A DNA stretch of 64,000 bases from an uncultured Oceanospirillaceae bacterium (GTDB lineage Bacteria; Pseudomonadota; Gammaproteobacteria; Pseudomonadales; Balneatricaceae). The translations under genes were made by a program, and so were the position numbers. Every line of letters starts with the position of its first letter. Position 1 is the first letter of the stretch. A model generated the notes under the pieces. It saw only the letters and a list, made by a program, of their open reading frames with translations, made no database searches and was not told where the DNA came from. Positions 28,301 through 36,886 of this stretch are shown here, piece after piece. The DNA is taken from NCBI GenBank assembly GCA_937138495.1, contig CAKZPE010000019.1:1-64000 (forward strand), in the 5' to 3' direction.

Positions 28301-31300
28301 CCAGACGCTAACTTCAACGGCTCTGACAGCTTCACTTATACAGTGACTGACGCGACCAGTGGTGAGAGCCTGACTCAGACGGTGAACATCACTGTTGATC
28401 CGGTGACTGATCTGGTCGCAGCAGACGATACGGCGACGACCAACGAAGATACCGCAGTGAATGGCAGTGTGGCGGGCAATGACAGCACCACCAGTGGCGG
28501 CACGCTGACTTACGCAGTAGCCAGCGGTGTATCGAACGGCACTTTAGCCTTCAATACTGATGGTAGTTATACCTACACGCCGAATGCTAACTTTAACGGT
28601 TCAGACAGCTTTACCTACACCGTAACCGACGCGGCGAGCGGCGAGAGCCTGACTCAGACGGTAAACATTACCGTTGATCCGGTCACTGACCTGGTCGCAG
28701 CCGATGATACGGCAACGACTAACGAAGATACGGCGGTAAACGGTTCAGTTGCTGGCAATGACTCTACAACCAGTGGCGGCACGCTGACGTATGCAGTAGC
28801 CAGTAGTGTGAGCAACGGCACCTTAGCCTTCAACACTGACGGTACTTATACCTACACGCCGGATGCGAACTTCAACGGTTCTGACAGCTTCACCTATACC
28901 GTGACCGACGCGGCGAGCGGTGAGAGCCTGACTCAGACGGTAAACATCACCGTTGATCCGGTCACGGACCTGGTCGCAGCCGATGACACTGCCACCACCA
29001 ATGAAGACACGGCAGTCAACGGTTCAGTGGCGGGCAATGACTCTACAACCAGTGGCGGCACACTGACGTATGCAGTAGCCAGCGGAGTATCGAACGGCAC
29101 TTTAGCCTTCAACACCGACGGTACTTATACCTACACGCCGGATGCGAACTTCAATGGTTCAGACAGCTTTACCTATACCGTAACCGATGCCGCGAGCGGC
29201 GAGAGCCTGACTCAGACGGTGAATATTACCGTTGATCCGGTGACGGATTTAACTGCAGCGGATGACACTGCCACTACCAATGAAGACATGGCAGTGAACG
29301 GCAGTGTGGCGGGCAATGACAGCACCACCAGTGGCGGCACACTGACGTATGCAGTAGCCAGCGGAGTATCGAACGGCACCTTAGCCTTCAATAGCGACGG
29401 TACTTATACCTACACGCCGAACGCTAACTTCAACGGTTCAGACAGCTTTACCTATACCGTGACCGATGCTGCGAGCGGCGAGAGCCTGACCCAGACAGTG
29501 AACATCACTGTTGATCCGGTGACGGATTTAACTGCGGCGGATGATACAGCGACCACCAATGAAGACACCGCAGTCAACGGTTCCGTGGCGGGCAATGACA
29601 GCACCACCAGTGGCGGCACGCTGACCTATGCAGTAGCCAGCGGAGTATCGAATGGCACTTTAGCCTTCAATACCGACGGTACTTACACCTATACCCCAGA
29701 CGCTAACTTCAACGGCAGCGACAGCTTCACCTATACAGTGACTGACGCGGCCAGTGGCGAAAGCTTAACGCAGACCGTTAACCTGACAGTCGATCCGGTT
29801 GCTGATCTGACAGCAGGCGATGACAGTGCTTCTACCGCGGAAGATATTCCGTTAAACGGTTCGGTTGCCGGTAATGACTCAACCACCAGTGGCGGTACGC
29901 TGACATATACCATGGCAACGGATGTATCTGATGGCACTCTGGTGTTCAACACCGATGGCACCTACACCTATACGCCGGATGAAAACTTTAGCGGCAATGA
30001 CAGTTTTACCTATACCGTGACAGACAGCCTGACCGGTGAAAGTCTTACCCGGACCGTGGCGCTACAGGTTACACCGGTTGCCGATACGCCAGATCTGTGG
30101 GTTGTCCCTAATGTGCAGGGGGTGTATCAGTCGCTGACGCAGATAAACACCTCAGCCAATGTTACTCAGGCAAATATTGAAAGTCAGCTGGGTCTGAACA
30201 ACGGGGTACTGGATACCTTTAATCCGCCATCCGGTGCTGTTACTGATAACGGTAACGTGAATGCAACCCGCGGTGAGGTGGTGTCTTATGAAGCGAATCT
30301 CGAAAGCGGAGATTCACTGGCGCTGGACTGGACCTTTAACAATGGTGAGAACAGTCAGAATGATATCAGCCGGGGCTTCAACGATCTGGCCTTTGCTGTT
30401 ATCACCGATCCGAACGGCAACACCAGCATAGTACAGCTGAGTTCTTCTGAGCAGGTCTGGACCAGTTCCGGCGCAGGCAGTGCGTCCGGTACGCAGACAC
30501 TGAATGCAACTGTTGCCGGTACATATAAAGTTTCCTTCATTGTGATGAACGGCCGGGACCAGAGCGTACATTCAAATCTGAATGTAACCGGCTATCAGCT
30601 TACCCAGTCAGACGGTACGGTTCTGAACGAAGCATCGGTTCCTTTGGCGATTTCAGCAAATCTGACGGACAGCTCCGAAACACTGACTGTACAGATCAGC
30701 GGTGTACCTGCCGGTGCAACTCTGAGTGCAGGTACCAATAACGGAGGTGGCGTCTGGACAGTTACCCAAGCTGAACTGGCAGGGCTGATGTTGACCCCGG
30801 CAAGTGGATTTACCGGCAACATTAATCTGACGGTAACCGCGACCTCCACAGAGAGTGACGGTACGACCAGTACCGCCACTGAAAACATTACGGTAAATAT
30901 TGCCCAGACCACCAATAATCAGGCGGGTAACCAGGGGAATAACACCCTCAATGGCACTGGCAATAACGATAATATTGACGGCTCCGGGGGGAACGATACC
31001 CTGAACGGCAATAACGGTAATGACCTGCTGTCAGGGGGCACCGGCAATGACACCCTTAATGGTGGCAGCGGTAATGATGTGCTTGATGGCGGTACCGGTA
31101 ACGATACCCTGAACGGTAATTCCGGTCATGATCAGCTTCGCGGCGGGGCGGGAACCGATACCCTGACCGGCGGCAGCGGCAATGACATTATCTGGGGTGA
31201 TGCCGGTGATGACACTATTTTTGGTGGTTTAGGTACTGACCAGTTGTCAGGCGGTGACGGGGCAGACCGGTTCACGTATCTGTCTTCGGATGTGGGCAGC

Positions 31301-31615
31301 AGTGTTGAGATCGATGCCATACTGGATTTTGATCAGAGTGAAGGTGATGTGCTGGATCTGACCAGCCTGCTGAATACCGCTGAAACTGCTAATAATCTGG
31401 ATGCTTACCTGAACTTTGAGAAGGTCGGTAACGATACTCTGGTGCATATCAACAGCGACGGTGATTATGTTGCCGGTAACTCAGTTTCGCAGGAGAGCAG
31501 TAAGGATGACATGGTTATCCGTCTGCAGAATGTTGATCTGACCAATAACGGCGGCAACACAGATCTGGATATCCTCCAGCAAATGCTGACCGCCGGCAAT
31601 CTGGAAACGATGTAG
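25352..31615 (+). CDS. Giant LapA-like RTX adhesin with tandem cadherin-like repeats
   Basis: This 2087-residue surface protein starts with a LapA-type N-terminal retention module (1-110). A LapG-type dialanine site TAAG follows at 114-117, after LAGADPTELLEE. Residues 184-1578 are 15 tandem 93-residue cadherin-like/tandem-95 domains (core NEDTAVNGSVAGNDSTTSGG and ANFNGSDSFTYTVTD). Then come two non-repeat domains, glycine-rich Ca2+-binding RTX nonapeptides (GGTGNDTLNGGSGND type, about 1870-1970) and a C-terminal type I secretion signal (YLSSDVGSSVEIDAILDFD). By family knowledge it is exported by a LapBCE-type system, held in the outer membrane by the retention module, and released by LapG when c-di-GMP is low. 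None of those partners is in the window. It mediates attachment or biofilm formation. Confidence 0.93.
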   Translation: MVDTRNDVVIISVEGDVILLSEDGKLRAATAEEQLHPGDKIITADNSAVVVSLSNGEERLPSDSTALVVVDPKTGDVSLNVQSLSGQSEIEGELSAIEQLILAGADPTELLEETAAGAQGGNGAASDGGFNTLGEITRSGESVIASSGFESDVTENPNDIDDETSPFIDINNLQPILTDLVINLTAADDEATTAEDNAVSSTVAANDSTTSGGVLTYAVTTGVSNGTLVFNADGTFTYTPNANFNGADSFTYTVTDLFGNETATQTVTLNVTPVTDLTAADDTATTDEDTALNGSVAGNDSTTSGGTLTYAVASGVSNGTLAFNTDGSYTYTPNANFNGSDSFTYTVTDAASGESSTQTVNITVDPVTDLTAADDTATTNEDTAVNGSVAGNDSTTSGGTLTYAVASGVSNGTLAFNIDGTYTYTPDANFNGSDSFTYTVTDAASGESLTQTVVITVNPVTDLVAADDTATTSEDTAVNGSVAGNDSTTSGGTLTYAVASGVSNGTLAFSTDGTYTYTPNANFNGSDSFTYTVTDAASGESLTQTVSITVDPAGDLTAGDDTATTSEDTAVNGSVAGNDSTTSGGTLTYAVASGVSNGTLAFNTDGTYTYTPDANFNGSDSFTYTVTDAASGESLTQTVNITVDPVTDLIAADDTATTNEDTAVNGSVAGNDSTTSGGTLTYAVASGVSNGTLAFNTDGSYTYTPNANFNGSDSFTYTVTDAASGESSTQAVNITVDPVTDLVAADDTATTNEDTAVNGSVAGNDSTTSGGTLTYAVASGVSNGTLAFNTDGTYTYTPDANFNGSDSFTYTVTDAASGESSTQTVNITVDPVTDLVAADDTATTNEDTAVNGSVAGNDSTTSGGTLTYAVASGVSNGTLAFNTDGTYTYTPDANFNGSDSFTYTVTDAASGESLTRTVNITVNPVTDLTAADDTATTNEDTAVNGSVAGNDNTTSGGTLTYAVASGVSNGTLAFNTDGTYTYTPDANFNGSDSFTYTVTDATSGESLTQTVNITVDPVTDLVAADDTATTNEDTAVNGSVAGNDSTTSGGTLTYAVASGVSNGTLAFNTDGSYTYTPNANFNGSDSFTYTVTDAASGESLTQTVNITVDPVTDLVAADDTATTNEDTAVNGSVAGNDSTTSGGTLTYAVASSVSNGTLAFNTDGTYTYTPDANFNGSDSFTYTVTDAASGESLTQTVNITVDPVTDLVAADDTATTNEDTAVNGSVAGNDSTTSGGTLTYAVASGVSNGTLAFNTDGTYTYTPDANFNGSDSFTYTVTDAASGESLTQTVNITVDPVTDLTAADDTATTNEDMAVNGSVAGNDSTTSGGTLTYAVASGVSNGTLAFNSDGTYTYTPNANFNGSDSFTYTVTDAASGESLTQTVNITVDPVTDLTAADDTATTNEDTAVNGSVAGNDSTTSGGTLTYAVASGVSNGTLAFNTDGTYTYTPDANFNGSDSFTYTVTDAASGESLTQTVNLTVDPVADLTAGDDSASTAEDIPLNGSVAGNDSTTSGGTLTYTMATDVSDGTLVFNTDGTYTYTPDENFSGNDSFTYTVTDSLTGESLTRTVALQVTPVADTPDLWVVPNVQGVYQSLTQINTSANVTQANIESQLGLNNGVLDTFNPPSGAVTDNGNVNATRGEVVSYEANLESGDSLALDWTFNNGENSQNDISRGFNDLAFAVITDPNGNTSIVQLSSSEQVWTSSGAGSASGTQTLNATVAGTYKVSFIVMNGRDQSVHSNLNVTGYQLTQSDGTVLNEASVPLAISANLTDSSETLTVQISGVPAGATLSAGTNNGGGVWTVTQAELAGLMLTPASGFTGNINLTVTATSTESDGTTSTATENITVNIAQTTNNQAGNQGNNTLNGTGNNDNIDGSGGNDTLNGNNGNDLLSGGTGNDTLNGGSGNDVLDGGTGNDTLNGNSGHDQLRGGAGTDTLTGGSGNDIIWGDAGDDTIFGGLGTDQLSGGDGADRFTYLSSDVGSSVEIDAILDFDQSEGDVLDLTSLLNTAETANNLDAYLNFEKVGNDTLVHINSDGDYVAGNSVSQESSKDDMVIRLQNVDLTNNGGNTDLDILQQMLTAGNLETM
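25901..30085 (+). repeat. Fifteen tandem 279-bp repeats within the adhesin gene
   Basis: The array is exactly 15 x 279 = 4185 bases. The first and last units are divergent (the first has AEDNAVSSTVAAND, the last AEDIPLNG and TYTMATDVSDG). The inner units are nearly identical in protein and largely identical in DNA, with alternating GSYTYTPNANF and GTYTYTPDANF variants. This suggests expansion by recombination. Confidence 0.95.
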
Positions 31616-31646
31616 GATTGAGCAGCAGGAAGAAATTCTGAGCATC

Positions 31647-31682
31647 AAAAAACCACCGTCCGTTACCGGAGGGTGGTTTTTT
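31647..31682. terminator. Terminator after the adhesin gene
   Basis: An AAAAAACCACC...GGTGGTTTTTT stem of about 16 bp with one mismatch lies between the convergent adhesin and SDR genes and can work in both directions. Confidence 0.85.
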
Positions 31683-31711
31683 ATTGTCTGAATTTACGTA
31701 TCAGATCCGGC

Positions 31712-32410
31712 TTACCAGGGAATGATTTTACCGTTATATTCCAGAAACTGGCCGCTCTGTTCAGGGCCTGCCTGCAGTAAAACCTGCTGTAGTCCCGCAA
31801 CGCTTTCGGCGGTGCTGATCAGTGCATCAGGGCCGCCCATTTCCGTTTGTACCCAGCCCGGGTGCAAACTGACAACGCTGATATCCAGCGGCGCTAAATC
31901 AATGGATAAGCTTTTAACGACCTGATTCACAGCGGTTTTCGATGAGCGGTAGATGTATCCGCCACCTCCCTGATTATCCGCAATACTGCCCACTTTACTG
32001 CTGATCACAGCGATCAGTTTCCGCTGGCTGGCTGCTACCTGCTGGACAAACGCCTGTGCCAGCATCAGAGGTGCGACTGTGTTTACTTCCAGCACTTCCC
32101 GCCAAGCCTGTGGATCAACATCGCCAAAACCGTAAGCTTTCGGGCCGTATAACCCTGCATTGCTGAGCAGGATGTCGATCGGGGTATCTTTCAGCTGTTC
32201 AGACAATGCAGCGACCTGAGTGTAGTCCGTCACATTCAGCTGAAATATTTCAATATTGCTGTGCTGCCCAGCCAGTGCCTGAAGGTCACTGGCATGTTCA
32301 GGTTGTCGGCAGCAAGCCAGTACCCGCCAGTTTGCGGCGGCGAACCGGCGGGCCAGTTCAAGCCCGATACCCCGGTTGGTGCCGGTGATCAGAATCGTGG
32401 AAGTTGTCAT
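31712..32410 (-). CDS. Short-chain dehydrogenase/reductase (C-factor/CsgA-like SDR)
   Basis: The 232-residue SDR has the cofactor motif TGTNRGIG near the N-terminus, the structural NAG (LLSNAGLYGP), and the catalytic Ser/Tyr-x-x-x-Lys set (VISSKVGS, then YRSSKTAVN), followed by VSLHPGWVQTEMGG. It resembles the small SDRs related to C-factor; an NAD(P)-dependent oxidoreductase with unknown substrate is all that can be claimed. ATG 32410 is chosen for the immediate start of the Rossmann strand (TTSTILITG); 32428 is also open. Monocistronic, convergent with the adhesin. Confidence 0.88.
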   Translation of the reverse strand: MTTSTILITGTNRGIGLELARRFAAANWRVLACCRQPEHASDLQALAGQHSNIEIFQLNVTDYTQVAALSEQLKDTPIDILLSNAGLYGPKAYGFGDVDPQAWREVLEVNTVAPLMLAQAFVQQVAASQRKLIAVISSKVGSIADNQGGGGYIYRSSKTAVNQVVKSLSIDLAPLDISVVSLHPGWVQTEMGGPDALISTAESVAGLQQVLLQAGPEQSGQFLEYNGKIIPW

Positions 32411-32456
32411 TGTCCGAAGCCCTGTCATGAATACATGGCTGGAGCATATCAGAAAC

Positions 32457-33599
32457 TTAGCGGGTGTTGGCGGGCGGTTCTGCCTGTTTCAGTGCCCGTT
32501 GCCAGATACTTTTCATGAAGTTACGTTCCCGGCTGTTCAGTTCGGGCCATTTAAAATCAAAATTAATACAAGCTTCATTGTGGGGAAGGGTACCGGCAGT
32601 TTTCAGATCGTTATAAACAGGTTCGCTGGCGGGAAAACTGTGAAGTTCCTGGTAGATAGCCTGCGTCTGAAAGCCCGGGTTCAGGGTGAAATTAATCCAT
32701 TCCTCGGCAATCTTTTTATGCTCTGGCCGCCCCTGCAATGTTCGGCTGAGGGCGTAGCCATCGATCCATACTGTCGTGCCTTCTTGCGGGCAGGCCATCT
32801 TCCAGCGTTCTCCCTGTAAGTGTAAGGCCGGGAATGAAAACCCCCAGGATGTGGCGAGTGTATTGCCGCTCAGATCACTGGCCTGGTCGACACCGCCCCA
32901 GAGATTGCTGGCATTGCTGACCAGGCTGGTCAGCATATGCTTGATTTCAGGGGTGTTGAGCTTATCCACATTTTTGATGTCCTCAACACTGAGGCCTGAT
33001 GCCAGCGCTGCGATGTAAATATTGGCTTCGTAATAGTCAGAGTTGACGGTGTATTGTCCGGCGTAAACCGGGTTCCATAAGCTTTTCCATGAAGCAGGGG
33101 CAACGGGCAGCCGCTGCTGGTTATACGCCAGCCCATAGGGTCCGTAGGTCAGGGGGACAAAGAAAACATCTTCGCTGGCGTCAGCATAGCGGAGTGCTTT
33201 CAGTGACGGCATGAGGTCAGCGTAGTTAGGGACATTGTTCAGATTGATCGGGATGAGTAACTGGCGGTCGAGAAACTTGTAGCGTGAATCATTAAAGACG
33301 CTGTGGCTGGGGGCGATGATATCCGCGCGGTTCGCCCGGATTGCATTGAAGTAATCATCCGAGGAGTCAACATAAGCAATTTCAAAATTTACTGTCAGGC
33401 CATACTTATCAGCAATTGCTTGCCGGAACTGAGTGACCTGTGAGGTTGGGGCATAGCCCTGCCAGGTAAGCATGCGCAGGGTAAGCGGGTCAGCAGCCAG
33501 GGATGTGCTGACCGCTGACAGTATCAGCAAAGCCAGGCGGCACACGGATATGTTCATGCGAAACAGCTTTATCGGTGTGAACACTATCGGTCTGAGCAT
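32457..33599 (-). CDS. Polyamine-type ABC transporter substrate-binding protein (PotD/PotF-like)
   Basis: The 380-residue periplasmic protein has a signal peptide ending near TSLAADP. Its start of fold (TLRMLTWQGYAP, ADIIAPSHSVFND) and hinge regions (FVPLTYGPYGLAYN, SWKSLWNPVYAGQYTV, ATSWGFSFPAL) are typical of the spermidine/putrescine (SBP_bac_8) family. Similar proteins also bind other amines or act as sensor partners. GAGG lies 7 bases before ATG 33599. No permease or ATPase gene is nearby, so it is an orphan component here and could serve a transporter elsewhere or a sensor. Confidence 0.8.
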   Translation of the reverse strand: MLRPIVFTPIKLFRMNISVCRLALLILSAVSTSLAADPLTLRMLTWQGYAPTSQVTQFRQAIADKYGLTVNFEIAYVDSSDDYFNAIRANRADIIAPSHSVFNDSRYKFLDRQLLIPINLNNVPNYADLMPSLKALRYADASEDVFFVPLTYGPYGLAYNQQRLPVAPASWKSLWNPVYAGQYTVNSDYYEANIYIAALASGLSVEDIKNVDKLNTPEIKHMLTSLVSNASNLWGGVDQASDLSGNTLATSWGFSFPALHLQGERWKMACPQEGTTVWIDGYALSRTLQGRPEHKKIAEEWINFTLNPGFQTQAIYQELHSFPASEPVYNDLKTAGTLPHNEACINFDFKWPELNSRERNFMKSIWQRALKQAEPPANTR

Positions 33600-33724
33600 T
33601 GAGTCCTCGGAAACAGGTATTACATAGCTGATTATAAGTGAGATTCAACATTGTAAAAGCCCGGGCCTATCAGAATAGGCAGTCGATGCCGCTGCTGCAG
33701 GCCTTGCAGCGGCAGTAGTCGCGA

Positions 33725-36700
33725 TCAGGGAGGGTAGAAGGGGGCGCCGGGAGTCTTTTCAGGAGTGGGTTGTTTGCTGGAAAAACACAGCCGGTGACCC
33801 AGAGATTTTATGTCTTCAATAATGGCAATCAGCACCGGTACCAGTATCAGCATCAGGACAGTGGCAAAGAGTTCGCCGTATGCCAGGGATGCCGCTGCCG
33901 GAATCAGATACCGGGCCTGTTCAGAGGTTTCAGATAACAGGGGAACCAGGCCGGTCACCGTTGTGGCAGTGGTTAGAAAAATGGCATTAAACCGCCCGGT
34001 TCCGGCATCATGAAGAGCTTTTGAAATATCCATGCCGTTGCGCCGTGCATTGTTATAGCGGGTCATCATAACCAGGCTGTCGTTAACCACCACGCCGGTC
34101 AGCGCGAGCATACCGAAGAACGACAGCAGTGACAGGGGCAGATCCATAATCAGGTGTCCGATGGCGGCGCCGATGAAACCAAAGGGGACAATCGACATGA
34201 TCACGACCGGCTGCCAGTAAGATTTCAGCGGTACCGCCATGAGTATGTAAATCAGCATGGCAGCCAGTGCCAGTGCCTTTACCAGGTTTTTACGGATACC
34301 GCCCATTTCTTCCAGTTCACCGGCGGGCAGAATTTCAATGCCGGGGTAACGGATCTGTAAGTTTTTGGCAAAGTCACCAAACACGGCCTGGCCAATTTCT
34401 TCCGGTGAAGTTTGACTGCGGTTAATGGCTGCGGATACCGTATTGATGCGTTTACCGTTACGACGGTGGACAGTACCTGCCACGTAAGTACCTTTGAATT
34501 CTGCGATTGCATGAAGAGGCACCCAGGCACCGGTACTGCTGCGTAGCCGGGTTTGCAATAAGTCATCAAGGCTGTCCCGGTCAGCCTTTGCGTTCTGAAT
34601 CAGCACCCGGATTTCATTGCTGTCGCGGCGCAGTTTCTGCACTTCAGTGCCGCCAAAGGCATAGCTGATCTGGCTGGACAGGGTTTCGGTGGTGAATCCC
34701 AGCGTACGGGCCTGTGGACGCAGACGGATTTCCAGTTCAGGCTGTCCGGTGGTCAGGCTGTCACGCAGTTCACTGACACCTTCTATTCCTGCAAGGTAAT
34801 TGCGAAGGTCGTGACTGGCGGCTGCCAGCTGTTGTGTGTCTTTACTTTGCAGACGAATCTGAAAACCGCCGGCAATCTCTTCCGAACCGGCGAAAACCAG
34901 CTCAGTGCTGCCTTCCAGCTGTCCGGTGTTTTCCCGCCATTGGCGGGCAATGTCGAGAACGCCCAGTGATGGCCGGTCGGCGGTGGGGATTAACTCAGCA
35001 AAAATCTGGGCAGATCCTGGACCCGGTGCAATCAGAAACATGCTGCGGATGGGCGGCTGTTGCAGTCCGGCCTGTTGTTGCAAAAGTTGGTTAAGGGCTT
35101 CCCCGGTGGCCTGGATATGTTCGATATGCTGGCGGGTCAGCCGAAACGGGGCCCGGGCATCCATTGTCAGGCTAACCCGGATCAGCTGACCCGGTACATC
35201 CGGGAAAAAGACAGTACGGACCTTGCCCATATACAGCATGCCCAGCCCCAGAATGCCGGCGGCAATAAACATGACCAGTACCGCATACCGTTGCCGTAAG
35301 GCATGCTTAAGTAAGGGGGCGTATATATAATCCCTGAAACCGAGCAGCCCCCGGCGGGCGGTTTGCTGAATCATTTTCCAGAAGCGGGCCAGCATAAACC
35401 GGGGCGGCCGGTCATCCAGATGAATATGCGCCAGGTGGGCGGGTAAGATGAACTTGCTTTCGATCAGCGAGAAAATAAGCGCCAGAATGACAATGCCGGA
35501 AAACCCTGCCAGCACCTTACCGAGCGGGTTATCCATTAATAACATCGGAGCAAAGGCTGCAATGGTCGTCAGTACGCCGAAAACGGTAGCCACCGCGACT
35601 TTTTCAACCCCCGCTTCGGTACCGGCAAAGGCATCTTTATGTTTCATGCGTTCTTCATAGACGCTTTCACCGACGACAACAGCATCATCAACTAATATTC
35701 CCAGGGCGATGATCAGGCCAAAGGTGGTGATATCGTTCAGTGAATAGTCCACCCAGCCTGTGCCAGCCACAGCCAGTGCGCCCATGACGGAAATCGGAAT
35801 GCCCATGGCGACCCAGAATGCCAGCCGCACCTTAAGGAAGACAGACAGCATCAGCACCACTAATAACAGCCCCTGCACGCCGTTGGTTTTTAACAGGTCC
35901 AGACGGTCTGAAATGTAACCGGATGAATCCCCCCAGATACTGACCTTAACATTGGCAGGCAACCGGGATTCAAAGTTATCAGTGACGTCGTGTACCACTG
36001 CCGAAATGTCCAGCAGGTTTTCTTTCTTGCCCACCAGAATTTCCATGCCGGTGGTGGGGGCGTTATTAAAGCGAAACAGAAAATCGCCTTCTTCAAACGT
36101 GTCCTGGATAGCGGCGATATCCCCCAGCAGAATCTGGCTGCCATCCGGACGTTCTATAACAGGGATCGCAGCAAACTGATGGCTGAAACGGGCGCGGTTA
36201 TCGGTGCGCAGGTAGAGGGTGCCATCGCGGGTACGCAGGGTGCCGGCACGAAAGTCCAGAGAACTGGCGCGGATTTTAGTTGCGACATCCGCCAGGGTTA
36301 ACTGTAGCTGGCGAAGACGCTGGGGCTGAATTTCAATGCGGATCTCCCGCGGCTGGATCCCCCAGGTGGTCAGCCGGGATATTTCTTCACGGGCCTGCAG
36401 GTTTTCTTTGAGCTGCTCAGACAGGGTCTGCAAAGTGGCCAGGTCAGTTTCTCCATAGAGGTTAATGTACAGTGCCGGAATATCGAAACCGTCGGTTTCA
36501 ATGACCGGCCGTTCAGCTTTTTCCGGCAGGTCCTGAATGCTGTCGATGCGCAGCCGGACCTTATCCAGCAGTTGTTGCAGGTCTTGCCCGCCGGCTTTTC
36601 TGACCGTGACGAATGAAGAGCCGTTGGATGATTCTGAGCTGAGGCTGCGAACACCGGGCAGGCCTTCCAGTGATTGTTCGACCTTGCGGGTAATCAGTTC

Positions 36701-36883
36701 ATCAACCTGAGCAACCGTTGAGCCGGGCCAGGTTGTGTTGATCAGTACTGATTCCGGTGGGATACGGGGGAAGCCCTCAATGCGGATTGTCAGCGTGGTC
36801 ATAACGCCGGCGAAGACGATAAATGCCATAAGCAGGTTGGCGGCAACCGGGTTGTGGATAAACCAGCGTACAGCAGTTTGCAT
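33725..36883 (-). CDS. RND efflux pump permease
   Basis: This 1052-residue inner-membrane pump has the RND layout: a first helix (NPVAANLLMAFIVFAGVMTTL), a large periplasmic loop, six helices, a second loop and a final helix bundle. The proton-relay aspartates are present in GILVDDAVVVGESVYEE, and the second half has GVVVNDSLVMMTRYNNARR. It belongs to the broad HAE1/MMPL-like RND group often encoded with one adaptor. It starts 3 bases after the adaptor gene. No outer-membrane channel is in the operon, so it probably uses a shared TolC. The substrate is unknown. Confidence 0.93.
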   Translation of the reverse strand: MQTAVRWFIHNPVAANLLMAFIVFAGVMTTLTIRIEGFPRIPPESVLINTTWPGSTVAQVDELITRKVEQSLEGLPGVRSLSSESSNGSSFVTVRKAGGQDLQQLLDKVRLRIDSIQDLPEKAERPVIETDGFDIPALYINLYGETDLATLQTLSEQLKENLQAREEISRLTTWGIQPREIRIEIQPQRLRQLQLTLADVATKIRASSLDFRAGTLRTRDGTLYLRTDNRARFSHQFAAIPVIERPDGSQILLGDIAAIQDTFEEGDFLFRFNNAPTTGMEILVGKKENLLDISAVVHDVTDNFESRLPANVKVSIWGDSSGYISDRLDLLKTNGVQGLLLVVLMLSVFLKVRLAFWVAMGIPISVMGALAVAGTGWVDYSLNDITTFGLIIALGILVDDAVVVGESVYEERMKHKDAFAGTEAGVEKVAVATVFGVLTTIAAFAPMLLMDNPLGKVLAGFSGIVILALIFSLIESKFILPAHLAHIHLDDRPPRFMLARFWKMIQQTARRGLLGFRDYIYAPLLKHALRQRYAVLVMFIAAGILGLGMLYMGKVRTVFFPDVPGQLIRVSLTMDARAPFRLTRQHIEHIQATGEALNQLLQQQAGLQQPPIRSMFLIAPGPGSAQIFAELIPTADRPSLGVLDIARQWRENTGQLEGSTELVFAGSEEIAGGFQIRLQSKDTQQLAAASHDLRNYLAGIEGVSELRDSLTTGQPELEIRLRPQARTLGFTTETLSSQISYAFGGTEVQKLRRDSNEIRVLIQNAKADRDSLDDLLQTRLRSSTGAWVPLHAIAEFKGTYVAGTVHRRNGKRINTVSAAINRSQTSPEEIGQAVFGDFAKNLQIRYPGIEILPAGELEEMGGIRKNLVKALALAAMLIYILMAVPLKSYWQPVVIMSIVPFGFIGAAIGHLIMDLPLSLLSFFGMLALTGVVVNDSLVMMTRYNNARRNGMDISKALHDAGTGRFNAIFLTTATTVTGLVPLLSETSEQARYLIPAAASLAYGELFATVLMLILVPVLIAIIEDIKSLGHRLCFSSKQPTPEKTPGAPFYPP

Positions 36884-36886
36884 CTG

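Noticed and set aside
25600..30000. Long open frames on the minus strand across the adhesin repeats
   Set aside because: They recur with the 279-bp period and are antisense by-products of the biased codon use of the repeats, with no start signals or family likeness.
25901..30085. Regular repeats as a possible CRISPR array
   Set aside because: Units are 279 bases, contiguous and in frame, with no spacers; they encode protein domains.
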